45,290 bases of DNA from Paractinoplanes toevensis (GTDB lineage: Bacteria > Actinomycetota > Actinomycetes > Mycobacteriales > Micromonosporaceae), in assembly GCF_018332695.1 (NCBI RefSeq), contig NZ_BOQN01000054.1, positions 1 to 45,290 of the forward strand, given 5' to 3'. The position numbers and the translations under genes are program-made. The notes under the pieces were generated by a model. The model ran no database searches and was not told the origin of the DNA. It saw nothing but the letters and a program-made list of their open reading frames with translations. Every line of letters starts with the position of its first letter. The first letter of the stretch is position 1. Positions 1 through 9,400 of this stretch are shown one piece after another.

Positions 1-73
1 CCAGATGCACGTGTCCCGCCTTTTGACCCGTGCTTTGGCGAAGCTTCGTGCGGAGCTGAACGGTGCGCTGTAA
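1..73 (+). CDS. RNA polymerase sigma factor, SigB/SigF/SigG type, C-terminal fragment
   Basis: Only the last 23 codons are inside the window; the frame is set by the TAA at 71-73. The peptide reads QMHVSRLLTRALAKLRAEL and then NGAL. This matches the end of sigma region 4.2 (the recognition helix followed by a Leu/Arg-rich helix) typical of actinobacterial stress and sporulation sigma factors. The rest lies upstream of base 1. I infer the family from this short tail alone, so the paralogue cannot be named. Confidence 0.6.
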   Translation, partial: QMHVSRLLTRALAKLRAELNGAL

Positions 74-173
74 TCGCGCTTAGAGCGGCGAGACACTCTG
101 AGCTGGCTGGCCTCGCTCCGCTCGGCGGGCGACGTCAGCGGGCTCAGCGCGACTTTGGTTGCGCTCAAACCAA

Positions 174-200
174 GAGGCCCCGATCGAAGATCGGGGCCTC
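174..200. terminator. Bidirectional intrinsic terminator
   Basis: A perfect 12-bp stem (174-185 with 189-200) closes on a 3-nt GAA loop. On the plus strand it is followed by TTTCT, on the minus strand by TTGGTTT. It lies between the sigma-factor end (73) and the convergent minus-strand gene ending at 215, so it can serve both. Confidence 0.85.
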
Positions 201-214
201 TTTCTGCTGGCTGG

Positions 215-904
215 TTACTGAGCGCCGCTGGCGCGCCAGTTCAGCTGGATCAGGAGCTGGCGGGCCTGGTCGGCTACCTCCGAGTCGGAAGTGACCGCGT
301 ACTGGCCGGCTACCAGGGAGCTGCGCGAGGCGAAGTCGCGGCGGCCACCGGTGGCGGCGTGCGCGATCGCGCCGAAGATGGCACCCCAGGCCGCGCCGAT
401 CAGCAGGCAGACCAGGATGACGCCGAACCAGCCGGAATCGCTGAACAGGCCGAACAGCAGGCCGATGAACAGACCGAACCAGGCGCCGCTGGCCGCCCCG
501 GCGATCGCCGCCCGGGCGGTGGTGAGCCGGCCCAGGACGTTCTCCACCAGGCGCAGGTCGGTGCCGATGATGGCGGTGCGCTCGACCGGGAACTTGTTGT
601 CGGACAGGTGGTCGACGGCCTGCTGGGCCATCGCGTAGTCGGGGTAGGTGCCGACCACCTCGGTCGGCACGCTCGGCCCGGCCGGCGCCTGCGCGGGCAC
701 GCTCGGCACCGCACCGCCCGGGCCGGGCGGGATCTGCCCGGCGGCGCTGCCGGGTGCGGCCGGGATCGGCGCGGTCGGAGCGGAATCGGTGGGGATCGTC
801 TCGGTCGGTGCCGCGTCGGGGGCCACCCGGGGTGAGGGGATCGGGGCGGTCGGTGCGTTATCGGTGGCCGAAGTGGTGATCGGCTTGTCGGACGGAGTTG
901 TCAC
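215..904 (-). CDS. Membrane protein with YflT-like general-stress domain
   Basis: 229 aa from a GTG at 904-902. The first ~80 residues are a disordered Pro/Ala/Thr-rich stretch with repeats such as TAPIP. Next comes a short alpha/beta segment (VVGTYPDYAMAQQAVDHL) like the N-terminal part of general-stress-protein-17M/YflT domains. Two Gly-rich hydrophobic helices follow (around FGLFIGLLFGLFS and VILVCLLIGAAWGAIFG). The C-terminus is soluble and resumes the domain (SLVAGQYAVTSDSEVADQA). The start codon overlaps the stop of the upstream phosphatase gene in a GTGA arrangement, so the two are probably translationally coupled. A role in envelope stress is inferred only from the domain and the neighbouring sigma-factor fragment. 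Confidence 0.75.
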   Translation of the reverse strand: MTTPSDKPITTSATDNAPTAPIPSPRVAPDAAPTETIPTDSAPTAPIPAAPGSAAGQIPPGPGGAVPSVPAQAPAGPSVPTEVVGTYPDYAMAQQAVDHLSDNKFPVERTAIIGTDLRLVENVLGRLTTARAAIAGAASGAWFGLFIGLLFGLFSDSGWFGVILVCLLIGAAWGAIFGAIAHAATGGRRDFASRSSLVAGQYAVTSDSEVADQARQLLIQLNWRASGAQ

Positions 905-1842
905 TTGCTGCCTCCCTTGGTGCGGCGGCGGACCGCCGTCTTCGCCGGTGCGGTCTCCGGCTTGTCGCCGGACGCCAGCCGCACCCAGATCAGAAATGCG
1001 CCGGCCACGGCGGCGGTCATGCCGGCCGAGCCGGCCAGGAACGCGAACCGGCCGGAGACGAGGTCCGGCGTGACGCGTTCGGACATGGCCGTGGTGATCA
1101 GGCCGAGGATGCCGGCGGCGCCGGCCACGACCGTGACGATCAGCAGGACGACGGTGCCGACCCGGCTGTGCCGCTCGGCCGGCCCGAGGTGCCGGGATCG
1201 CCGCAGCCGGATCACGAAGGCCACCAGCGACGACCAGGCCAGCACCAGCAGGACCGCGGCGACGGTGTCGCTCGGGCGGTGCCACTCGGCCCAGACGGTC
1301 GCGATCGCGATGACCGTGACGTAGCCGGCGCCGATCATGGTGACCATGCCGCGGACGGCGGCCGGCAGCACCAGGATCAGCGCGAACGCCACCGAGGCGG
1401 CCGCCGCGGTGTGCCCGCTCGGGAACGAGTTGGGGGTGGTCAGGCCGTCGTAGTCGGGCCGGTCGAGGCGCATCTTCAGCAGCTGGCTGGTGCCGTTGGC
1501 GCCGATCACCAGCAGGGCGGCACCGACCGCCAGGTCGATCCGCTTGCGCAGCACCCCGATGGTGGCCGCGGCGAGGCAGACACCCACCAGGCTGACCAGG
1601 GTGGTGCCGTTCAGCGTGCGGCTGAGCACCTCGACCACGCGGGGGTGATCGACGTCGCCGCCGCGCATGGCGGTCGTGTCGACGTACTGGCCCAGGGACG
1701 TCAGCACGCAGACGCGGTACAGGGCGGCGACCCCGGCGGCGGCCAGGATCGCGACGGCCAGAGGGGCGAGGACATGCCCGGCGCCACCGCGCGCCTTCGC
1801 GGGGGTGGGTGCCGATTCGGTTCGGGACGCCAGGGCCGTCAT
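901..1842 (-). CDS. PAP2-family membrane phosphatase
   Basis: 313 aa. The ATG at 1842 is chosen because AGGAGG stands about 8 nt upstream; the reading frame is open further upstream but without a ribosome site. There are about six hydrophobic helices. The PAP2 (type 2 phosphatidic acid phosphatase) motifs are visible: a KMRLDRP first motif with slightly short spacing, SFPSGHTAAA, and EWHRPSDT carrying the catalytic His and Asp. Enzymes of this family dephosphorylate lipid phosphates or polyprenyl pyrophosphates at the membrane. The substrate cannot be read from the sequence. The gene is first in a two-gene unit with the stress-type membrane protein. Confidence 0.85.
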   Translation of the reverse strand: MTALASRTESAPTPAKARGGAGHVLAPLAVAILAAAGVAALYRVCVLTSLGQYVDTTAMRGGDVDHPRVVEVLSRTLNGTTLVSLVGVCLAAATIGVLRKRIDLAVGAALLVIGANGTSQLLKMRLDRPDYDGLTTPNSFPSGHTAAAASVAFALILVLPAAVRGMVTMIGAGYVTVIAIATVWAEWHRPSDTVAAVLLVLAWSSLVAFVIRLRRSRHLGPAERHSRVGTVVLLIVTVVAGAAGILGLITTAMSERVTPDLVSGRFAFLAGSAGMTAAVAGAFLIWVRLASGDKPETAPAKTAVRRRTKGGSK

Positions 1843-1970
1843 CGGCGAGGTCCTCCTGCAGGCTGCTGATCGTACGAGACGGAGGGCGTTTGCCCAATCG
1901 TGCCCAGTTTCAAGCACGCGTAAGTCTCACGCGTTTCGCTGTGTCGCAACAGCCTCCTCCGGCGACCGTG

Positions 1971-1988
1971 GCAACTCAGCCGCAACCG
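1971..1988 (+). promoter_or_regulatory. Candidate TcrA box upstream of gsmA
   Basis: A direct repeat, GCAACTC then AGCC then GCAACCG, lies about 77 nt before the gsmA start. As I recall it, the box bound by the orphan response regulator TcrA of Actinoplanes missouriensis is two GCA(A/C)CCG units separated by 4 nt. The second unit here matches fully and the first matches 5 of 7, with the correct 4-nt gap. Function is inferred from this match and from the gene it precedes. Confidence 0.5.
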
Positions 1989-2064
1989 GGATCGCTCTTG
2001 CCCCGCAACGCCCCCTCGGGACCTTGAAACGGACAAATGCCTGACCGAGACCGGGGGACGTTTC

Positions 2065-3186
2065 ATGGGCTTCGACACCCGCCGACTGCTTGCCGCACCA
2101 CTACTGGTGCTCGCCGCCGGTGGTGGCCTCCTGGTGGCTCCGGCCGCCGCCCAGGCCGCCGGGGTGACCGCGACCGTCGACGTGCGCACCGCGCCGCTGA
2201 AGACGCGCACGAGCCCGTCGCTGGCGTCCCGGATCGTCGGCACGCTGAAGAACAACCAGAAGGTCACCGTGATGTGCGCGGTTACCGGCCCGTCCGTTCG
2301 CGGGTCGGTCCGCACGAGCACGCAATGGGACAAGCTGTCCACCGGCGCGTACGTGAGCCACGCGTACCTCCGGACCAGCGGAAGTGTGCCGCGGTGCGCG
2401 ACCAGCGCGCCGAAGGCGGCCCCGGCCGTGACGGCCAGGACCGGCACTGTGCGCAGCACCGACGGCTCGGTCAACGTGCGCACCGCGCCGAACACCAGCG
2501 CCCCGGTCAAGCGGTCGATCGCCAACGGCGGCACCGTGCAGGGGGTGTGCGGGGTGGTGGGCACGAAGGTGTCCGGCACCGTGCGCACGACCACGCAGTG
2601 GAACCGGCTGACCGACGGCGGTTACATCTCGCACGCCTACGTCGTCACGCCGACGCTGACGCTGTGCCCGGGCGCCTCGCTGACCCCGGCGGACGACACC
2701 CCGGCGATCACGCCGGAGCAGTTCCTCAAGGCGTCGGTGCCGGGTGCGCAGCAGGGCTGGCGGGAGTACGGCGTGCCGGCCTCGGTGACGATCGGCCAGG
2801 CGATCCTGGAGTCGGGCTGGGGCCGCAGCAGCCTGTCGGCCACCGACCGCAACTACTTCGGGATCAAATGCCAGAACGGGGCGTACGGGAAGCTGGCCAG
2901 CGGCTGCCACAACTACGTGACCACCGAGTGCACCAAGGCCGGCCAGTGCTTCTCCACCACGGCGACCTTCCGGACGTACGCCACGATGGGGCACTCGTTC
3001 CGCGACCACGGCAGCTTCCTGCGGGTGAACAGCCGTTACAAGCCGGCCTTCGAGTACTCCAAGGACGCGAACAAGTTCATCTGGACCGTCTGGAAGGCCG
3101 GGTACGCGACCGACCCGAACTACTACACCAAGATCACTAGCCTGATGGCGTCGTACAACCTCTATCAGTACGACATCTGGAAGTAG
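2065..3186 (+). CDS. gsmA: Secreted cell-wall N-acetylglucosaminidase with two SH3b domains (GsmA-like)
   Basis: 373 aa. The signal peptide is residues 1-32 (RR, then a Leu/Ala-rich core, cut near AQA). Two bacterial SH3-like repeats follow at about 38-110 and 130-200, each with a VxVRTAP or VNVRTAPN start and a TQWxxLxxGxYxSHAY end. The C-terminus (about 215-373) is a GH73-type glucosaminidase with the catalytic Glu at 249 in AILESGWG and a YFGIKC motif. Glucosaminidase plus paired SH3 is the layout of GsmA, which in Actinoplanes missouriensis separates sporangiospores by cutting peptidoglycan. A GGGGGA ribosome site precedes the ATG. A TcrA-like box lies upstream and a strong hairpin follows. 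Confidence 0.85.
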   Translation: MGFDTRRLLAAPLLVLAAGGGLLVAPAAAQAAGVTATVDVRTAPLKTRTSPSLASRIVGTLKNNQKVTVMCAVTGPSVRGSVRTSTQWDKLSTGAYVSHAYLRTSGSVPRCATSAPKAAPAVTARTGTVRSTDGSVNVRTAPNTSAPVKRSIANGGTVQGVCGVVGTKVSGTVRTTTQWNRLTDGGYISHAYVVTPTLTLCPGASLTPADDTPAITPEQFLKASVPGAQQGWREYGVPASVTIGQAILESGWGRSSLSATDRNYFGIKCQNGAYGKLASGCHNYVTTECTKAGQCFSTTATFRTYATMGHSFRDHGSFLRVNSRYKPAFEYSKDANKFIWTVWKAGYATDPNYYTKITSLMASYNLYQYDIWK

Positions 3187-3195
3187 AAGCTTTGT

Positions 3196-3232
3196 ATCAC
3201 CCCCGTCGGCCGAAGCGGCTGACGGGGGTGAT
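3196..3232 (+). terminator. Intrinsic terminator of gsmA
   Basis: A perfect 12-bp stem (3196-3207 with 3221-3232) can be extended by inner GC and GU pairs around a GAAG loop. It lies 10 nt after the gsmA stop. The downstream T-run is weak (TTTG). Its 3' arm also carries the candidate -35 of the next gene. Confidence 0.8.
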
Positions 3233-3253
3233 TTGCGCATTACGCTGGTTTTG
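3219..3253 (+). promoter_or_regulatory. Candidate leaderless promoter of the histidine kinase
   Basis: CTGACG (3219-3224), a 16-nt spacer and TACGCT (3241-3246), followed after 7 nt by the GTG at 3254. The -10 to start distance predicts transcription beginning at or next to the start codon. The -35 sits in the 3' arm of the gsmA terminator, so terminator and promoter share DNA. Confidence 0.5.
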
Positions 3254-5587
3254 GTGAGGCGACGGGGGAGCGCGGTCGCCGGGCGTCCCGGACACGGGCG
3301 CCTGGCCGCGTTTCTCGCCGTCGCCGTGATCGTCGTGGGCCTGACCGCCACCGGGCTGATCGTGTCGGGCCTGCGTTCCGGGCAACGGGAGAACGCCGAA
3401 CGAGTCATGGACCAGCGAGCCGAGATGGCGAAGGCCGCCGTGCTGACCGAGACCGCGCGCTACCGGTCGCTGCTCGAGGCCACCGCCACCGGCCTGGCCA
3501 CCGACAGCAACATGACCTGGGACGACTTCGACGCGGCCACGTCGTCACTGGCCAACGCCGGGCTCAAGGGCGCGTCCAGCGTCGCGTTCGTGGTGCCGGC
3601 CACCGACGCGCAGATCCCGGCGGTGCAGGCGCGGTGGCGCTCGCGCGGGGCCGACGGGCTCGTCCTGCGGCCCGCCGTGACCGGCCAGGAGCACTACTTC
3701 TCGATCTTCAACCGGGGGCTGCGCAGCTCCGGCACGACCAGCGGCATCGACCTGGCCGCGGCCCGCGAACCGGCCGAGGCGATGCGGGACGCGCGCCGGA
3801 TGAGCTCGCCCGCCGTCTCCGACACGTACGTCCTGCTGCGCGACCGCAACCTGCCGGCCGCCCAGCAGCAGCACTCGTTCGTCTTCGCCGCGCCGATCTG
3901 GCCGCGCACCGCCGATCCGCAGTTCCGCGGCTGGATGGTGCTCGGCATGCGTGGCCAGGACTTCCTCAGCGCCGTGCTGGCCGCGGTCAGCCAGGGTCAG
4001 CTCAACGGCGAACTGCTCGCCGCCAACACCGACGGCAGCCGGCCGGCGGTGGCCCACTACTTCGTGCCCGGCGAACCCGACATGGAACGGGAGAGCCTGC
4101 TCGACGTCGCCGACCGGGAATGGACGCTGATCATCCGGGCCGATTCCGGCAACCTGCCCGGCGCGCACAGCCCGCTGCCCGGCCTGGTGCTCGGTGGCGG
4201 GATCGCCATCACGCTGATCGTGGCCGGGCTGGTCTACGTGCTGGCGTCGGCGCGCTCCCGGGCCGTCGCCCGGGTCGAGGCGGCCACCCGCGAGCTGCGC
4301 CAGGCCGAGCAGGAGAGCCGCCATCAGGCCGTCCTGCTCGCCGCGGTGATGGCCAGCATCGGCGACGGGGTCGGCGTGGTCGACGGGAACGGCGAGTTCA
4401 TGCTGCACAACCCGGCCGCCAAGGAACTGCTCGGCATCGACCAGGACACCTCCGACATGGCCGCCTGGCAGGAGCACTACGGGCTGTTCCGGCCGGACGG
4501 CCGGACCCCGTTCCCGCACGACGAGCTGCCGCTGATCCGGGCCCTGTCCGGGGAGAGCTCCAACGGGGTGGAGATGCTGGTCCGCAACGCGGGGCGGCCC
4601 GAGGGCATCCTGATCAGCGTGGACGGGCGGCCGCTCGACCCCAGCGCCGGGGAGGCCGGCGCGGTCGCGGTCTTCCACGACATCACCGAGCTGCGCCGCT
4701 ACGAGAACGACCTGGCCGTCTTCGCCGGGGTGGTGGCGCACGACCTCAAGGCGCCGCTCACCGTCATCCGCGGCCATTGCGAGGAACTCCTCGAGGACGG
4801 CGAACCCTCGCACTCGCTGCTGCGCATCGTCCGGGCCGTCGACCGGATGGCCGCGATGATCGACACCCTGCTGGCCTACACCACCGCCCGGGACGCGCCG
4901 CTGAACTTCACCGCGGTCGACCTGTCCGCGCTGGTCGGCGAGGTGGTCCAGGACCGCACCGGGCACCTGCCGGACGACCAGGTGCCGGACGTGTTCATCG
5001 GCGAGCTGCCGATCGTCGCCGCCGACCCGGCGATGCTGCGGCACGTCCTGGACAACCTGATCGGCAACGCGCTCAAGTACGTCAGCCCCGGCTCCGCCGC
5101 CCGCGTCGACATCACCGCCGGCCCGGTCGGCGACGGCTGGACCCGGGTGGCGATCGCCGACCGCGGCATCGGCATCCCGGACGCCGACAAGCCCGCCGTC
5201 TTCGAACGGTTCCATCGGGCCCACGCCGACGCCGGCTACGCCGGCACCGGGCTCGGCCTGGCCATCTGCAAACGCATCGTGGAGCGCCACGGCGGGGAGA
5301 TCGGCGTCGCCGACAACCCCGGCGGAGGGACGCGCTTCCACTTCACCCTGCCATTGGAGGAGTACGCCATGAAGCTCAGGTCCACGAAGAAGGACGCGCC
5401 CACCGACTCCGACGACGACGAGGCGCGCGAGAAGCTCGAACGTGCGCTCGCCGAGCGGGCCGCCATGGAGAACACCCGGCTGCCGGGGCTCAGTGCCCTG
5501 CCGTCGTCGGCGCCGTCGGGCGGGGATCCGGCCGGCACCCGGCTGCGCTCGCCGGTGCCGCACCACCACCCCGCCGACCCGGAATAG
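3254..5587 (+). CDS. CHASE-PAS hybrid-input sensor histidine kinase
   Basis: 777 aa from GTG 3254, chosen for its leaderless promoter; a TTG at 3233 is the alternative. Order: TM helix (about 18-38), an extracytoplasmic CHASE domain (about 50-230), a second TM (about 307-330), a short coiled coil, a PAS domain (about 360-480), HisKA with the phospho-acceptor His496 in VVAHDLKAPL, and HATPase_c with N box (NLIGNALKY), DRGIGIP and GTGLGLAICKR. A charged, probably disordered tail of ~70 residues follows the kinase domain. CHASE domains sense small extracellular ligands. No response regulator gene is adjacent, so it is an orphan kinase here. The partner is unknown. Confidence 0.88.
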   Translation: MRRRGSAVAGRPGHGRLAAFLAVAVIVVGLTATGLIVSGLRSGQRENAERVMDQRAEMAKAAVLTETARYRSLLEATATGLATDSNMTWDDFDAATSSLANAGLKGASSVAFVVPATDAQIPAVQARWRSRGADGLVLRPAVTGQEHYFSIFNRGLRSSGTTSGIDLAAAREPAEAMRDARRMSSPAVSDTYVLLRDRNLPAAQQQHSFVFAAPIWPRTADPQFRGWMVLGMRGQDFLSAVLAAVSQGQLNGELLAANTDGSRPAVAHYFVPGEPDMERESLLDVADREWTLIIRADSGNLPGAHSPLPGLVLGGGIAITLIVAGLVYVLASARSRAVARVEAATRELRQAEQESRHQAVLLAAVMASIGDGVGVVDGNGEFMLHNPAAKELLGIDQDTSDMAAWQEHYGLFRPDGRTPFPHDELPLIRALSGESSNGVEMLVRNAGRPEGILISVDGRPLDPSAGEAGAVAVFHDITELRRYENDLAVFAGVVAHDLKAPLTVIRGHCEELLEDGEPSHSLLRIVRAVDRMAAMIDTLLAYTTARDAPLNFTAVDLSALVGEVVQDRTGHLPDDQVPDVFIGELPIVAADPAMLRHVLDNLIGNALKYVSPGSAARVDITAGPVGDGWTRVAIADRGIGIPDADKPAVFERFHRAHADAGYAGTGLGLAICKRIVERHGGEIGVADNPGGGTRFHFTLPLEEYAMKLRSTKKDAPTDSDDDEAREKLERALAERAAMENTRLPGLSALPSSAPSGGDPAGTRLRSPVPHHHPADPE

Positions 5588-5597
5588 ATTGGGGCGC

Positions 5598-6380
5598 ATG
5601 ACCATTCCCGCCCTCCCGGTCGCCGGCAGCGACCTGGCCATGCCGCTGCTCGGCTTCGGCACCTGGCAGCTGCGCGGCGAGCAGGCCTACAAGGCCGTCC
5701 GCGCCGCCCTGGACGCCGGCTACCGGCACATCGACACCGCCACCATGTACGGCAACGAGGCCGAGGTGGGCCGCGCGCTCGCCGACTCCGGCGTGCTCCG
5801 CGACCAGGTCTTCATCACCACCAAGCTGCCGCCCGAGCGGGCCGGCAAGGAGCGCGCGACCATCTCGGAGAGCGTGCGTCTGCTCGGGGTGGACGCGGTC
5901 GACCTGTGGCTGATCCACTGGCCGCCGTCCCGGGGCCGGTCGGTCGCGGTATGGCGCTCGTTCGTCGCCTTGCGCGACGAAGGCCTGACGCGGGCGATCG
6001 GCGTGAGCAACTTTGACATCTCGGATATCGATTCCCTGGTCTCCGAAACGGGCGAGGCGCCGGCCGTCAACCAGATCCGGTTCGGACCGGCGCTCTGGGA
6101 TGCGGGGCTGGTTTCCGCGCACCGCGACCGCGGGGTCATCGTCGAGGGCTACTCGCCGTTCAAGACCACCGACCTGCACGACCCGGTGCTCACCCGGATC
6201 GCCGCCGCGCACGACGTCGACCCGGCCCGCGTGGTGCTTCGCTGGCACGTACAGCATGAGATCGTGGTGATCCCGAAGTCGGCGTCGCCGGCCCGGGTAT
6301 CGAGCAACTTCGACATCGGGGGCTTCGCGCTGACCGACGAGGAGATGGCGGCGGTGGACGGGCTCGCCAAGCGGCGTTAA
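5598..6380 (+). CDS. Aldo/keto reductase
   Basis: 260 aa, a compact member of the AKR family (NADPH-dependent carbonyl reductase). The tetrad is visible: Asp and Tyr in HIDTATMYGNE, Lys in ITTKLP and His in LWLIHWPP. The cofactor-binding end IPKSASPARVSSNFDI is also present. The family acts on aldehydes and ketones such as 2,5-diketo-gluconate; the substrate here is unknown. The ATG follows a TAGATT -10 (5585-5590) by 7 nt with no ribosome site, so the mRNA is probably leaderless. That -10 includes the stop codon of the histidine kinase gene. Confidence 0.87.
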   Translation: MTIPALPVAGSDLAMPLLGFGTWQLRGEQAYKAVRAALDAGYRHIDTATMYGNEAEVGRALADSGVLRDQVFITTKLPPERAGKERATISESVRLLGVDAVDLWLIHWPPSRGRSVAVWRSFVALRDEGLTRAIGVSNFDISDIDSLVSETGEAPAVNQIRFGPALWDAGLVSAHRDRGVIVEGYSPFKTTDLHDPVLTRIAAAHDVDPARVVLRWHVQHEIVVIPKSASPARVSSNFDIGGFALTDEEMAAVDGLAKRR

Positions 6381-6423
6381 TCACCAGGCGTTTCCGGCGG
6401 GTTCCGCCTATTCTTGCTGCGCC

Positions 6424-9400
6424 ATGTCGATAACACCCGCCTCGCTCCGCGCCCTTTTTCCCGACCTGCTCCCTCGGGACGAACGGCGGCTCCAGCGCAG
6501 GCTGGACGGCACCCGCCGGATTCGTGACGAGGCGGCCCGGGCCACCGCTCTGGCCGAGATCGAAGCCGAGGCGGTCGCCGCGCGGGGCCGCCTCGAGGCC
6601 AAGCTCGCCTCCGTCCCGGCCATCACCTACCCCGAGTCGCTGCCGGTCAGCCAGCGCAAGGACGACATCCTCGCCGCCATCCGCGACCATCAGGTCGTCG
6701 TGGTGGCCGGCGAGACCGGCTCCGGCAAGACCACCCAGATCCCCAAGATCTGCATGGAGCTGGGGCGCGGGGTGCGCGGCCAGATCGGGCACACCCAGCC
6801 GCGCCGGATTGCCGCCCGCACGGTCGCCGAGCGCATCGCCGAGGAGCTCGACCGGCCGCTGGGCTCCACGGTCGGCTACAAGGTGCGGTTCACCGATCAG
6901 GTGAGCGACGACACCATGGTCAAGGTCATGACCGACGGCATCCTGCTCGCCGAGATCCAGAACGACCGGATGCTGTACCGGTACGACACCCTGATCATCG
7001 ACGAGGCCCACGAGCGCAGCCTCAACATCGACTTCATCCTCGGCTACCTCCGCGAGATCCTCCCGCGCCGCCCCGACCTGAAGGTGATCATCACCTCGGC
7101 GACCATCGAGACCGCCCGGTTCTCCGCGCATTTCGGTGGCGCTCCGGTCATCGAGGTGACCGGCCGCACCTACCCGGTCGAAGTGCGTTACCGGCCGTTG
7201 GTCTCGGTGGATGCCTCGGACGAGACCGAGGAGCCGATGGACCAGGTGGACGGCATCGCCGACGCGGTCGACGAACTCGGCCGGGACGGGGACGGCGACA
7301 TCCTGGTGTTCCTCTCCGGCGAGCGGGAGATCCGCGACACCGCCGAGGCCCTGGGCAAGCGCAACCTGCGCAACACCGACATCGTCCCGCTGTACGGCCG
7401 GTTGTCCGCCGCCGAGCAGCACAAGGTCTTCGAGCGGCACTCGCAGCGCCGGGTCGTGCTCGCCACCAACGTGGCCGAGACCTCGCTGACCGTCCCCGGC
7501 ATCCGCTACGTCATCGACCCCGGCACGGCCCGGATCAGCCGCTACTCCAACCGGCTCAAGGTGCAGCGGCTGCCGATCGAACCGGTCTCGCAGGCCAGCG
7601 CCAACCAGCGCAAGGGCCGCTGCGGGCGGGTCGCCGACGGCATCTGCATCCGGCTCTACTCGGAGGAGGACTTCGAGTCCCGGCCCGAGTTCACCGAGCC
7701 GGAGATCCTGCGGACGAACCTGGCGAGTGTCATTCTGCAGATGACCAATCTCGGTCTCGGCGACCTCGCCAAATTCCCGTTCATCGACCCGCCGGACCGG
7801 CGCAACATCACCGACGGCGTGAAACTGCTCGAGGAGCTCGGCGCGCTCGACGACCGCAAGCTCACGCCGCTCGGCCGCCAGCTCGCCCAGCTGCCGGTCG
7901 ACCCGCGGCTCGCCCGGATGGTGATGGAGGCGGACAAGCAGGAGTGCGTCGCCGAGGTGATGGTGATCGCCGCGGCCCTGTCCATCCAGGACCCGCGCGA
8001 ACGGCCCACCGAGAAACAGCAGCAGGCCGACGAGAAGCACGCCCGGTTCACCGACAAGGAATCGGACTTCTTCAGCTATCTCAACCTGTGGCGCTACCTT
8101 CGCGAGAAGCAGCAGGAGCTGTCCGGCAACCAGTTCCGCCGGCTGTGCCGCTCCGAATTCCTGAACTATCTGCGGGTCCGCGAGTGGCAGGACATCTACG
8201 CCCAGTTGCGGCAGGTCGCCCGTACCCTCGGATTGTCTCTTGTCGAAGACCGTGAGGACGTCGCCGAGGGTGCCCATGTGCACACCGCCCTGCTGTCCGG
8301 TCTGCTCAGTCACATCGGCCTCAAGGAGTCCGACAAGCGCGAATATCTGGGCGCCCGCGGCGCCAAGTTCGCGATTTTTCCGGGCTCGGCGCTGTTCAAG
8401 AAACAGCCGCGCTGGGTGATGTCGGCCGAACTGGTCGAGACCAGCCGGCTGTGGGGCCGGGTCAACGCCCGGATCGAGCCGGAATGGGCGGAGAAACTCG
8501 CTCCGCACCTGGTCAAGAGCTCCTACAGCGAGCCGCACTGGGAGAAGAAACAGGGCGCGGTGATGGCCTTCGAACGGGTCACGCTCTACGGCCTGCCGAT
8601 CGTGCCGCGACGGAAGGTGCTCTATTCCAAGGTCGACCCGGTGCTGTGCCGCGAGCTGTTCATCCGGCACGCGCTGGTCGAGGGTGACTGGGAGACGCAC
8701 CACAAGTTCTTCGGTTTTAATCGGGCGCTCCTGGAGCGCATCGAGGAGATTGAGAACCGGGCTCGGCGCCGGGACATCGCGGTCGACGACGAAACCGTCT
8801 ATGCGCTCTATGACGCCCGCATTCCCGCCGACGTGGTGTCGGCCCGGCATTTCGACGCCTGGTTCAAGAAAGCCCGGCGGGACGATCCGGAACTGCTCCA
8901 ATTCACCCGGGAGATGCTGGTCAACGCGGGCCGCGACGCGGTCGACCCGAACGCGTTCCCGGACGCCTGGCTGGCCGGTGGGGTGAAGCTGCCGCTCAGC
9001 TACTCGTTCGAGCCCGACTCGGTGGCCGACGGGGTGACCGTGCGGGTGCCGCTCGCCCTGCTCAACAAGCTCGACGCCGACGACTTCGGGTGGTCGGTGC
9101 CCGGCTTCCGCAAGGACGTGGTGATCTCGCTGATCCGGGCGTTGCCCAAGGCGCTGCGCACCAACTTCGTGCCGGTGCCGGACTGGGCCGAAGCGGTCCT
9201 CGACCGGGTCCCGGCCCGGCGCGGCCCGCTGCCCGACGCGATCGGCACCGAATTACGCCGGCTCACCGGCACCGTCGTGCCGGCCGATGCCTGGCGGCCC
9301 GACCAGGTGCCGGCCCACCTGCGGATCAACTTCCGGGTGGTCGACGAGAACGACAAGATCGTGGGGGAGGGGCGCGACCTCGACGTGCTGCGGCGCTCGC

